A stretch of 64,000 bases of DNA. It comes from [Phialemoniopsis] sp. UDSM-2020. Lineage: Eukaryota > Ascomycota > Sordariomycetes > Thyridiales > Thyridiaceae. How positions within the stretch are numbered: the stretch's first letter is position 1; every line of letters begins with the position of its first letter. The translations under genes and the position numbers were made by a program. Under the pieces are notes generated by a model that saw nothing but the letters and a program-made list of their open reading frames with translations, was not told the DNA's origin and made no database searches. Shown one piece after another: positions 32,299 to 43,517 of the stretch. The stretch spans positions 3,968,001 through 4,032,000 of the forward strand of contig JAEILZ010000003.1 of NCBI GenBank assembly GCA_018873225.1. The letters run 5' to 3'.

Positions 32299-33650
32299 TC
32301 ACCGTTTACGAGGCGAGCGGGCCCACGATAACGCATTGGCTGGCCTCGGGCAACGCAAGCTACGAACGAGTTCAATGATCTCTGCGGGACCTCTACAACG
32401 AGTTTGCTTGGTTCCACTACATGTTTCATTTGTCTATTTCTTGGTCTACTTGTCATTGTATGCTGGTGCCACGGATTACACTGCCGGTTTCCAAGGATAT
32501 CATTCCGGAGTCGGGCAGAGGCTTCTAGGGCAGGGTTGTGACACTTTCTACGGAGTTGGGATGATATCATACGAGATGCATATGAGGATATGTACACTCT
32601 TGATGCTGTCACACGTGTACTTTTGGCCATGTCAGAGGTTTTACATCAGGGTTCAAACTTTTCACGGGGCTGGGTGACGAGGCCTCTGGCGAGCAGCACA
32701 AGCTGAGGGAGGACGACGCTTCACAAAGCCGGACCGGATCCGGGCTGGAAGATGGCTGTGCCACCACCGGGCATGGGTTTCTGGACAGGATGGGCAGGGC
32801 ACTCTGTACGACGACGAAAGGACGGATGACGTGGGCTCAATTGATTTGACAAGGAGATACCAAGTTTTCTTTTTCTTTGTGTCAGTATTTCTTTCCGGGT
32901 TCACTAAAAGCAAATAAGCGTATAGACCAGACGAGAGGGTTCCCCCGCAAGGGGTTGGCGGATCACTGTATCAAAATTGTACGGGACATACAAGGACGGG
33001 GATGGGCAGGATTTTGTTTTGTGGATATCCAATGGTTTCTTCTTGTTTTGTTTCTACTTTTGTTTCTTTCCATCTACACGCCTTGTTTTGGCTACTCCTA
33101 CCAGGGTGTGGTTCACCGGCACGGGATATGTCATGCTTGGTCGTATTGATCCTGTACATACTATACTTGATCAAGCATACCGGTATATAAGTAAGCAATG
33201 TTGAGGCGGCGGATACTACACCAATGTCCTAAATACACTACACGAGAGAGAGAGAAAAGGCTAGAAGACCGGGGCCCAGATGATACCGGAGAAGTGAGGC
33301 GAATTGCCAGCCTGAAGCCTTGTGATATCCGCCTCGATCGAATCATTGTCACTTTTTGTCATGTTCCAGGCCTCCCTTGCTGACGTTTCTTTAGGCTTTG
33401 GGAGGGGCGAAATACTGACCAAAGCATTATCGATCCACCCAGCTAGGCGATGAGAAGATCTGGTTCACGATCCTTGGACTCATCGAACTTGCAAGGGTGG
33501 CAACCAGGGGTCCATGGAACTGATCCGGGTGAGTCCGTCCACAAAGGCGGCGCGACTGCAACATCACGCACCAGACCCCGGCTCGTGAAGGCGAGCCACA
33601 CACCTCAACGGCTGGAAGAGCTTTGCCCCCGGTCGCAAGGACGGACAGAC

Positions 33651-33660
33651 GGGGGGGGGG
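33651..33660. repeat. Ten-G homopolymer
   Basis: A run of ten G, prone to sequencing and replication slippage. Any frame call across it would be unreliable. Confidence 0.9.
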
Positions 33661-34341
33661 TTTCATGTCGGCAAACATGCCTAACCTGTTTACCGTACTC
33701 AAGTTCAAAGATAAGAAGGGGAAAATTGCATATCAATCTCGAAGCAATGCGCCAGGCGCGACTAGGCAATTTGGTGCTGGTTATTTTGCCTGCGGCCAGT
33801 GGGAAGGAAGACCGAGATCCTAAAAGGGCAAGTGTGAGTGGGAGGGGGGTTACAGCGCGCCGATCCCTCTCTTGGTGTGGTTTCCCGCACTCGCCTTAGC
33901 CTGTAACCTCGTACCGGGCTGCTGGGACCTGCCAAACAGTGCTCAGCTCACAGCCAAACACCACCCACCCTCGCCACTGCCCGTCCAGTAGCCCGCCACT
34001 TTTGCAGGCACCCATGAATGGATGCAGGTGTTTATGGCTACCTACTTAAGTACTTTGCCTTATCTGGGAGGTGCCATAGAGCATGGGGTTTCCCGAAAAT
34101 ACGTACACACCACACACTATGGGACTTGCGACATCCCAATTGAGAAAATGATGTGCCAAGCAGGGCGGTGAATGATGACCTTTCTTTTCTTTTTCCTCTC
34201 GCATTGGCCCCCCTTGTCAACAAACGATACACCTGACATCCTCGAACTCTCAGCCTTGCGTTTCAAATGATTTGCTTTCGTGCTTGCGCACTGCCACACA
34301 TGTCCCTCTGTACATGTGTACCTGACCACATCCATGCAACA

Positions 34342-34371
34342 TGCTGCTGCTGCTGCCACTGCCACTGCCAC
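34342..34371. repeat. TGC / TGCCAC simple repeat
   Basis: About four TGC units run directly into three TGCCAC units, in non-coding sequence. Confidence 0.8.
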
Positions 34372-36925
34372 TGACAGGATGGGATGGATGGCACACACCA
34401 CCCCCACTATGCACCACCGTTATTTTACACGTTCGTCTGACCAAGCCGGACCCTACGCACGTCTGGAAAAAGTGATGATCAGCACATTTCAGCCTCACCT
34501 CGGAGACCCTCCCCTCGGGAACTATGCTACCCGTCAAAACTTGCAGATCACGCTACTTTGGGCGGACGGCGTCGCATCCAGCTATCGATTCATCCGACTT
34601 GGATCCGACGCCACTCCGACCCAGGGCGGTTCGACTGTATGAAACGACAGACAATGAACTAGTGATTCATGATCTATGTATGTGACCTGGCAGGGCGTAA
34701 CAAGGAGTCGCTGCAGAGCACCAGTTTTCCGAAAAGACACCCCCAGAAATGACCCGCACCGCCCGTCAAGTGAAGCAACATACTTGTCTCCCTGGAACTT
34801 GCTGCAGTGTCGATCACCCGTCCCGCCCTGCTCAAACAAACAGACTGTTTTGTTTCATGGTCCAGATACACACCTTTAGGCACGCATCCAATCAATGCCT
34901 GCCCACAGGTGGTGGCGCCCGAGATTTAGTCACGGCGTCAAGGGTAGTTGGATGGGAGGGGCGGGAACTACTACCACCGCCCTGCCTCTAAGAACAAGCT
35001 TCTGGAGAAGAGTGTCGGCAGGACGGACGGCCGCGAGTGCGGGAGCTAAAATGGCCGCTAACGAACCTTGCTGCATTTCTCGACATGCGTCACTAGCCGG
35101 ATCGCTAAATCTTACCCATTCCCAGAACATCCCCCCCGGACAATGTCTCAAAACGTTGCTTTTTCTGTCAATCCTGTCTTTTGGCCCTTCATCTCGCCGG
35201 ATCTGGTCCCGATTCCCCGGCGCTGAGGCGTATGACCCAAAAAGACAGCGCCTCGCTTCGCCTCGGTGCACATATATCACATCCATTGACAGCTCACATT
35301 TCCCTGGCTCACGGAACATCAGGATCCTATCGAACTCAGCCCTGCAGCTAAGAAGGCAGGCAGTCCACGAGCAAGTACTGCATCTCCGTAGTGGGCCGAA
35401 ACATCGCAGGATGCATGCCTAGCTTGTCCAGGAGCACCGTTTCACTGTTGTGTTCTGTGCTGCGGCTAACTCCGTGTCTACTGTTTCGTCGCTGAGTTTG
35501 TCTCGTCACTAAAGCCCCCAATGGTGGTTCCCTGTTCAGACATATGCAGGACGGGTATCTGCATTGCATGACAGCTGGAGCGGCGGCAGCACAGACATGT
35601 CTAGCATTCCATCAATCTTAACGGTTGGTAGTCGATTTTCACACCCTTTTGGTCGAATACTCTTTCGGCGCTGAAGCCCCGGGCGTGGTATCATGTAAAA
35701 CGACGGGCTGACGGGTGAGGCTTTCCACTGCTCATCTTCAATCATCACGCTTTGCAGCTCCAGCTGGGGTGGTTTGAGGTTGGGGCGAGGGTATGGTTTC
35801 CGATGCTTGTCAACCCTGTCGAAATGCGACCCTTACGACAGGTGTACAAGGAAAATGCATTTTCGAGGCGAACAAGTACAGTGACAAGATACATCCCAAG
35901 CAATGATTTACGCAGGGCTAGGCATGCCCAGGGTGTGTTGTGGCACCAAATACCTGCAATCCCCAGTCTTTTATGACCTGTCACATAATGCTAGCAAACA
36001 GATTAGCGAAAGACAAATGCAACGACAATCCAAAACGAGTTATTTCGCCGTGGTTATCTTGTTCTTTGGGACCCACAGAGTCGCTTGTCAAGAGCCTTGC
36101 TCATGGTGAAGGAAGGGATTACGAGGTACTCCGCCAAGTGGGCGTCAGCAAGGCTGACGGTTTTGGACTAATCTCTACCCAGGTTATTAAAAAAATTGAA
36201 TGATTCATATGCGCTTAGGCATTGGGATAACCCTGGATATTCAGTTATGATTTGAGGTACATCGAGCAGGCAAGGCGTCAACTAATTCATCACCCACTTG
36301 TCAGTTTCACTTCGTGGAAACTGTTGTTTCTCCGGGAACCAGGGATAATCGCACACTCTTATATATCTGGCTCGAAGTCTTTCGCTGGCCTACGAATGGC
36401 TTCCTTGGTGCCAACGCTAAAGCTCTGAGAAAATGACTACACCTTTGGTGCATACTTGGAGATTTGGGGGCTAATTTCAATAAGATACTGGTTTTCCGTT
36501 GCGAGATGTTTCATGACCAAGTTGGTCAGGAGTAAAACAAGAGCCACGGGCCGGGGATCGAGCTTACGAGACCTTGCAAGCTCTTCTATGCGGGTGGTCC
36601 CTAGCCCCGACATGTCTTACATAGTGCAGGATCGAGAGACAAAGCTGGGTTGGGCTCCCGACCTCGCAGCCGACTATAAAAGATAACCGCTGTCTCTTCG
36701 CATAAGTCTCTGGTCCGGAAGGGCTTTTTGGTAGGGATTTTATACGTAGCTAAATGGTCGTGAGAATGGTTGTGCTCGGGACATTCAGTTGCTTCCACAG
36801 AGGCAGTGGCCGCTCGTTGTCACCGCCGGCGGGATACCAGCTGACGGTTGCGATGGCCGACCATTTGCGGTCTATCGGACATGGACATTATGATGACCGG
36901 ATGGCCAGTGACGCCTCGCTCGATG

Positions 36926-37213
36926 TTACTCGTTGTCGAGCAGTTGTCTCCTCTCCTCGTCGTTGAAGTCCTCGTGGCTCTTGAGGTAGGCAAACTCTCC
37001 ACTGGCCCAGACATGGTTCTTGTGCTTCCCGTGCGAGATCGTCTTGCTCTTGCTTGGAAAAGAAGGCGGGGAGTGACGGATGTGGGACCTGTCTGGAGTA
37101 TGATGATTGTGGTGAAGATGACGAGGAGGAGCCCGAATTGACTGCCAGTCGGCGTGTGCCGTCTCTGCAAGTATTGTAGCCTTGATGCTTCGAAGGTTGT
37201 CCTTGAGTTTCGT
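36926..37213 (-). CDS. Candidate small gene, last exon (hypothetical protein)
   Basis: A 96-codon open stretch ending in TAA begins just after a CTTTTAG acceptor-like site. It does not start with ATG, so ordinary ORF calling misses it. Codons lean towards C/G third positions, unlike the other five frames here. The product is basic and His/Ser/Pro-rich in the middle (HLHHNHHTPDRSHIRHSP). It ends in a well-formed, probably helical tail, HVWASGEFAYLKSHEDFNDEERR plus QLLDNE, shown here in part. The N-terminal piece TKLKDNLRSIKATILAETAHADWQ, shown here in part, also looks like a helix. An upstream first exon is uncertain. One in-phase option is 37297-37323 (MGQVKEWET) with a weak GTTTGC donor. I do not recognise the family. 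Confidence 0.5.
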   Translation of the reverse strand, partial: TKLKDNLRSIKATILAETAHADWQSIRAPPRHLHHNHHTPDRSHIRHSPPSFPSKSKTISHGKHKNHVWASGEFAYLKSHEDFNDEERRQLLDNE

Positions 37214-38355
37214 CTAAAAGCTGGGCCACAAGTGTTTGAAGTGTGAGTTACTTCATGAGACCTGGCCGTCAGAGACTCAGAGTCGTATGAGCAAACAGTC
37301 TCCCATTCCTTGACTTGCCCCATGCTTTGCTTCGAATATCATTCTAGCCAGGCACACGGTTCGTTGGTAGAGACTGGATACTCAGACTAGCAAGCTTTCA
37401 TGGGGTACACGATACACTTCTCTGAAAGCATGAATGTCGAATTAAGAGAATCCCCTGAGCCGTGGTCTTTCATATCATATGTCTAGAATCGTCCGCGACT
37501 TTTACTATGATATATCAACATGATGAAGAAAGAACTGAAGAAATAAGGTACGGCATCCCTTAAAAAGACACCTCCGAATAACGCTCTACCATCTGTACGT
37601 CGTATTGTGTGTTGTTGTAGAGCCATGCAGCATGCATGTGTGCATAGTCTATTAATACATGCCAGAAGATGAAGGTGATACAACATCCTCAAGTCATGGA
37701 CAAGCTCGAGACGAATGAGTGATTGAACCACATCAATGCCATCGATCACTTGCCGTATATTGAACATGACGACTGCTTCGTCACAAGACGACTTACGTGG
37801 GCATTTAATTCAGGAGGCTCTCCAAACGGTGATCAAGCAAGTGTGTCGACATTGCTAGTGAGGATGGGCAGGACTTCATGATACATACTCAACTGCCTTC
37901 TTACGTCTACAATTCTGGCGAAGGACCAGTTCATGATCAGGCGTTACAGATGAACGCCAAGACGTTTCCATCAATGTATACTTCGTAGCGCACGTAGTAA
38001 AAGTGAATGACGATTCCATCTCTGTCGAGACTGAATGCAAGTCATGCGTCAAGCGTTGCCCAAAAACTCCAAAAAGGTCAATTCATCGTGTCTCCGGTAC
38101 GTAAAGAAGAAGGCATGGAATCTGCCTGTACATCCACACACCTGCCTGCCATATGACTTCTCCTTTATCATAAGTCGGCCTGGAACAGGTCTCATAGTGA
38201 TGCATACCGTCCCGTAGCCAAGTATAGCCTGGTAACCATACTGGTACGCAAATTCTTTTTCATAATCCATAAAATGAAAACCCATGTCGTCAAAGGTGGC
38301 AATGATGCATCGAGTTTCCTTCACCGGAACCGCCCTTAGAACGCTGTACCCCTGT
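37214..38355. other. Intergenic region, CNB1 3' flank and upstream of the 37-kb candidate
   Basis: Both adjacent genes are on the minus strand. It may hold the first exon and promoter of the 37-kb candidate. One TACTTCGTA motif lies at 37979-37987. Nothing else was recognised. Confidence 0.35.
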
Positions 38356-39180
38356 CTAGAACTGGTCTGAAGACACACAGAAGCGGTCAGCCACTAGAAA
38401 CTTTGGCTGTTAAGATAGCCCAATCATAAGGGCAACTCACCAAGCGTCATGCTCATGCTGATATCCGTGTTCTCCACCATCTTGGTAAACTCCTCAAAGC
38501 TGATCTTGCCGTCGTGGTCGAGGTCGGCCTCCATGATGGTCTTGTCGACGATCTGCTGCAGCTGCTGGTCCTTGAGGTTGCTGCCGACCATCATCTTGAG
38601 CACGATGAAGAGCTCGCCGTTGCTGATGTAGCCGTCGCGGTCAATGTCGTAGACCTTGAAGGCGAACTGCAGCTTCTGCTCCTTGTTGCCCTTGGCCGAG
38701 AAGGCGCTCAGGCCCGAGACGAACTCTTGGAAGTCGACGTCGCCTCCACCATCCTCGTCAAAGATTGCGATCATCCTGAGCAAAGCACCAGTTAACGTCC
38801 GTTCATACGCGCTCGGTAGGACTCAAGGAATGCCGTACCTTGTGGCTAGCGGGTTGGAGGATATTTGCGGTAGGCTGAGGAACTCATCGCGCTCGATTGT
38901 GCCAGAGTTGTCCTGTCAGGAGAACCCTCCGTCAGCGTCTCTTTCCCAAGTTATCGAGTATGCGTGATGTGTATGTCTGACCTTGTCCAGCTTCATGAAC
39001 CTCTTTCGTAGACGCTCAACCTCGTCTCGGTCGACTAAAGATGCCCAATATTGTCAATCAGCAATGCCCCTCTCATAGCGCAGCAAGCGCTGGTTGCTGG
39101 AAGTGGGTGTGCTCAGGATGTGGCGTACAGTTAGACCCCTCGACGATGTTGTCGAGCACTGCAGAAGTGGTGTTTCCCAT
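38356..39180 (-). CDS. CNB1: Calcineurin regulatory subunit B
   Basis: Ca2+-binding regulatory subunit of the calcineurin phosphatase (Ca2+ stress response, Crz1 activation). Five inferred exons, 39129-39180, 38982-39034, 38839-38912, 38441-38775 and 38356-38366, give 174 residues. The N-terminus MGNTTS is an N-myristoylation signal. Four EF-hands are visible: [39 protein letters not shown] and [13 protein letters not shown]. The expected fungal sequence [20 protein letters not shown] is recovered only by splicing at a GTACGC donor, and the conserved end SMTLDQF needs an 11-nt last exon carrying 'DQF stop'. It is divergent from EPL1. Confidence 0.97.
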
Positions 39181-40254
39181 TTTTGCTGAATATGAAAGCT
39201 TCCTAGGGCTGCAAGGTAGAACTAGACTTCTTCTCCCCAATAGAAACGCCCGGTGAAAAGGGCGGGGAAACGGCGCGGATGTGGATAGTCGGATTCAGCC
39301 GAGTCGAGGCAACGTATCGAGTCGCAAGAGAAATCGCTGTCGTAGGTAAGGACCCGTGGTTTGCTTGTCGTCGGTAATGGGCTTGTCGTGAACCAAAGAG
39401 CGGGCTGGGCAAGTATGGGCAGCAAACACCAGGCGGCGGCAGGAACCAGTGAGTTGCCTCACACTCCTTATCGACAAATAAAGTGGGGGCGGGGCCCAAT
39501 GCGGGAGCTGAGTGCACGAGCCAACTTTTCTTTGACGAAGTAGTGTCCTCGGCCAGGGAGAATGGGCGACACGTGCTGGTAATTATCGAGAGTCGCGGGT
39601 ACTCGCAACTTTCCATCTACGGCAGACCACTGCAAAATCCACGTACTATGTACTCCTCAGACGAGATGGGATGATTGATTTGTTGGCGAACTGTATCAGT
39701 GTCATGTTTGTAGAAGGTAGGATGAACTAGATACAGCACATTGTCTTGGGCCTCCAGAGCTTTGATTTATTTCATTATGGATGATAGCTGTGAATAGAGA
39801 CAAACAAAGGCAGCGAACAGTGCACGATAGTGGGAGGAGAGGCGGCCTCACCAACTGGCCAACTGGCTTCTCACCTGAAATTTTCATGGTCGTCACCTAC
39901 CTCAGCGCTGGCAAATTCCCCCCTATCCCACTAGCAGGCGCCATAATTTACTGGGCGTCGATTGGCTGGAGCGCTGCAAAAGTGACTCGTGCGGATACAC
40001 CTGAGCCAATCGCCTGCCTCCGACGACGTGATTTTCCCCAGCGACTGCCTGCTACCAGCAAAATTTGCGCCCAAACACTCAACGTCACCTCATCCAGCGA
40101 CCAGACTTCGACCATCGAAATACTATCAAAACCTACCCTTTCTCATCAAAATAAATCGCTGGGGAGTTTCGCATGGTTCGGTTTATGTTATAGACGGATT
40201 TTAAAGCGGTTTTTCCGCAGGCTTTGAGCCGACCTCCCTCCCCACCAAGCAACC
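39181..40254. promoter_or_regulatory. Divergent region CNB1/EPL1
   Basis: A 1.07-kb interval with both promoters. Overlapping open frames (for example 39203-39616 minus and 39781-40227 plus) lack coding bias. No repeat or RNA gene was recognised. Confidence 0.45.
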
Positions 40255-42113
40255 ATGGCGACCCGTAAAGTCCGATACAAGAAACTCAACATCAAGACCC
40301 CCCTCCAGGTCCTGAAGGAGGATCAGGTCGACCCAGCAGAGTATGAATCACTCTCGACCGAAACGCAAATCGCGACCGGTGTTGAGCAGGCCGAAGAAAA
40401 TGTGAGTAAACATCACCACCGCGTCGGCGATATCACGTGAGCACTCATCACGTGATATTGCTCGACCCGTGCACCCACCGTCGGGACTTGATATTGACCA
40501 ACTTCGCTCCAGGAATACCATCTTCAGGTCGTCTTGCGGAACGCAGGCGTCAGTGCGGACAAGGAGATTCCTGTCCCGCCGCCTCAGGAGAGCCAGATCA
40601 ATTATGACGAGCTCTACCCGGGCAACTACCAACAGCCAACCAACTATATTCGTTTCTCGCAGACTGTCGAGGAATGTATAAGTTGCCAGTATGACATGAC
40701 CGAGGCCGATGATGACTTCCTCAAAGCGTACAACGGCAAGAGGCCGACAGCCTCACAGTTGTCCGAGGATGATTTCGAGCTGATCATGGAGGTGTTCGAG
40801 GACACCGCCGCTGTCCAAGCCCCCTTTGCCGCCGTGGACAACACCGTGGTGCCATATGACATGATGGTTCAGGGCCTGACGCAGCTAGATACCGCGAAGG
40901 TCATGCCGCATGCCAAAGAGATTTACGAGCATTGGAAATCCCAGAGGCAGGTCATGCTCAACCGATCGCTGCATCCGACCCTCAAATTCGAAACGCACCA
41001 AGACAGCGACGAGATGGACCCCTATGTGTGTTTCAGGAGACGTGAAGTTCGGCAGACTCGTAAAACGCGGGCACGCGACGTCCAGAGCGCTGACAAGCTC
41101 AAACGTCTGCGCCGCGAGCTCGAAGACGGTCGCCAGCTCATTCTCTTGTCCCACGAGCGTGAAATGTTGAAACGAGAGCTTCTGAACACGGATCGTCTCG
41201 TGTATGAGCACAGGGCCAGGCTCAAGGAGGCAAAGGTCCGGTTGGGCATCAAGGCCCACGACGAGGACCTTATCAACCAAAAGGTAAGCAATGCCAGAAC
41301 GACCCTAGAGAACTCACAAGTTGCTAACCCATTCCCCTGTTGCAGCCACAAAAGAGGAAGGCACCAGAAGCACCTGTGGTACAGCGGCCCCCAGGAACAC
41401 AGCTGCGCATGCCGCCTCGTCCCGATGGGCGCTCTGTCGAGGCTGACCTTACTCTCCTGGCCACCAAGTTGGCCGAGAAGGAGAATGAGATGCTCATGGA
41501 CATCAAGACCAAGAGCGAAAACCACCACAGATGGAACCAGAACCACGTAGATCTGACTCGCGACCCACTGGGGCCTGTGCCGGGTAAGAAGCCAGAGAGC
41601 TACAGACCGGCCAAGGTTCAGTATCTCATGACTCCCCCCACATCGGCGTCCTCGGAAGCCATGGAAGAGCCTACTCCCATGGAGCTTGACGGGCCGGCGA
41701 ATCCCGCGCCCGTCTTTCAATTCCACGGTGTTGGTCCTCAAGATCAAGATTCATCGCCCGTTCAGACTGGGTTCAGACGGCGAATCGGTCGTCTCAACCG
41801 ACTCTGGATCGACCGGAAAGGGCTCACTACCCCGCCTGGAGAATCTCATGGCGGTGCGTATTCGGACCAGTGGAAATATGACGACGAGGACAGCGATGAG
41901 GAACGACCGGTCTATCATGTCGATCCGTATGATCTTCGTGCCCTCAAGTTCAGGGCGACGATACCGCTTTTCCCGTCGGCGGCTCGCAAGCCTCAGGCGG
42001 AAGCAACAGCCAATGGAGGAAGTGCAGGGAGACCGGCGCTGCCACCGACGCAACAGCAGCAGCCTCAGCCGCCACAGCAGGCTCAACCCCAGGCGCAGCC
42101 AGCAGCTTCCTAA
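40255..42113 (+). CDS. EPL1: Enhancer of polycomb-like protein, NuA4 subunit
   Basis: Scaffold subunit of the NuA4/Piccolo histone H4/H2A acetyltransferase, which bridges Esa1 to nucleosomes. Exons 40255-40401, 40513-41283 and 41346-42113 give 561 residues. The EPcA domain is clear: RKVRYKKLNIKTPLQVLKED at the N-terminus, then IPVPPPQESQINYDELYPGNY, YDMTEADDDFLKAYN, and DPYVCFRRREVRQTRKTRARD, shown here in part. Long coiled-coil helices follow (KLKRLRRELEDGRQLILLSHEREMLKREL, shown here in part). The C-terminal region includes FRRRIGRLNRLWIDRKG and ends in a Pro/Gln/Ala tract. Intron 1 carries a striking palindrome with two TCACGTGA boxes. Confidence 0.96.
40430..40458. promoter_or_regulatory. 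Inverted repeat with two TCACGTGA E-boxes inside EPL1 intron 1
   Basis: Two perfectly complementary 11-base arms, ATATCACGTGA (40430-40440) and TCACGTGATAT (40448-40458), flank a 7-base spacer. Each arm contains the 8-bp palindrome TCACGTGA, the site of Cbf1/USF-type bHLH factors. It sits 28 bases after the donor of a 111-nt intron. It could be an intronic enhancer or a promoter-proximal site, or it could fold in the pre-mRNA as an 11-bp hairpin. Confidence 0.7.
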
Positions 42114-43517
42114 GAGGATATCTCCGCTCCAATGGTCGACTCGGTGGTCATATCCTCTGTGTCGTCTTCAATGTGTATATTTGTATTTTTGTGCGATGAG
42201 CGTGCATTTTAGCGGTCTGGGTCGGGTATCGTACAGGAGTTTGGTGCGGCGTTGTGATTCGTTGTGGATGTAAGATATACCGGATGGAGGCGGTCCTCAC
42301 TGTGGCTGGTGGCATCCAGAGAAGATGCTCAAGGCGCAGGGAGGAGGAGTGCCGCATTGGGAGGAGGCGGTTGAGAGAGTATTCGACTAGACCACTCTGT
42401 GGTTCCCTGGCGCTAAATTGAAAGTCGATGTCTCTCAGAAAATGCGATACTTGAAATGAGGCCACGGTGATCCGTAATCTTTGTACAAAGAAGCAGCCCT
42501 GGTCGCTCCCGCCGAGAGCGAGGATGGCAGTGCAGCCATCCGAGCCATTCTGGTGATCTGATGTAAGAACCCGAGTCAGCGATATTCGACCAGCAAGCTG
42601 AGCTCTGGGAACTATCTCCGAGGTTGACAGTATAAAAAATGTACACAAACCTCACAAAAGCTATGAATGCCTAGTAGACTATTGCGTCGAGTCTCTGAAA
42701 CAGCCACATTGCTCTGGGAAGAGGACCACGGAGAGCAGGTTCCGCATCTTGGCAGGATGACGATCCGGCAGCTTGCATGGCTTGGTAATGGAAGCGAACT
42801 GGCGCAAGATGTTAAGAGCCGCCTGATGGGGATAGAATTTCTAAAAGAAAAGAATGTCCGGCCAGGCCAGGCCAAGGTTGCGAAGCAGAGAGAAGAAGGC
42901 AGCGGGACATGACGAAACGTTTGGTGTGGTGTAAGAAATAAAGGATGAGGCGGGAGGAGGAGGAGGTGTGAGCCAGATCTGGAGGCATTTCTCCCGACTT
43001 GCACCCTAGCAGTGACTGACTGACCGCATCGGCTGTTGGCGCTGTGCGCAGTTGTGTGGACCCTTGCTTTTTTCGGGGTCTGCGGTGCTAAAGGGCCGCC
43101 TTTTTCGGGCAGTGTGGGTTCCTGCCTCAGGTACCCACCCGCCGCCCAGTTGCATCGACTAGGGCCAATTGCAAGCTTGGAATTAACGACAAGGAACTAC
43201 AGTACAGGGCACTAAAGAGACGTTATCAGCGGATAGCGATAAACATTTTTGACCCCTCTTGCCCCTCTAGAGAACGTCTAGAAGGGGACTAATAACCGAC
43301 GTGTTGGAACTTGCGATATTCACTCTGGTAGAAGTTGAAGAGCAAGTTGGAGGGAAGAAGATCTTTCATTTTCTGTTTGGAGCAGTTCCTTGAGGCCTTG
43401 ACTAGACTCTGTATCTTTTTGCTTGGCGAGCAGGGCACGAATAGTCATTGTCAAAACAAACCACTGACCATCTCCAACCCCTTTTACACCAATCCAGTCC
43501 CTAGATACTCCAAAAAG
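42114..43517. other. Intergenic region EPL1 to KAE1
   Basis: A 1.4-kb tandem interval. An 81-codon frame at 42667-42912 and longer minus-strand frames have no recognisable domain or consistent bias. The KAE1 frame is open upstream to 43335 but without homology. Confidence 0.4.

Larger units (their letters stand above)
32299..36925. other. Gene-poor region II
   Basis: About 4.6 kb without a supportable gene. Open frames are short, lie on both strands and lack codon bias. It contains a ten-G run at 33651-33660, a TGC/TGCCAC simple repeat at about 34342-34371, and T-rich stretches downstream of the 31-kb gene. No RNA gene or mobile element was recognised. Confidence 0.4.

Noticed and set aside
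33651..33660. G-run as a possible G-quadruplex
   Set aside because: A single homopolymer, not four spaced G-tracts.
36820..37323. 167-codon minus-strand ORF at 37 kb
   Set aside because: It overlaps the cryptic 96-codon exon in another frame and lacks its third-position bias. Only its first few codons may be a real first exon.
42667..42912. 81-codon ORF between EPL1 and KAE1
   Set aside because: Modest bias in part of it, but no family match, no introns and no conserved pattern that I could see.
43335..43517. 61-codon N-terminal extension of KAE1
   Set aside because: The family's conserved N-terminus starts at 43518, and the upstream codons are AT-rich leader.
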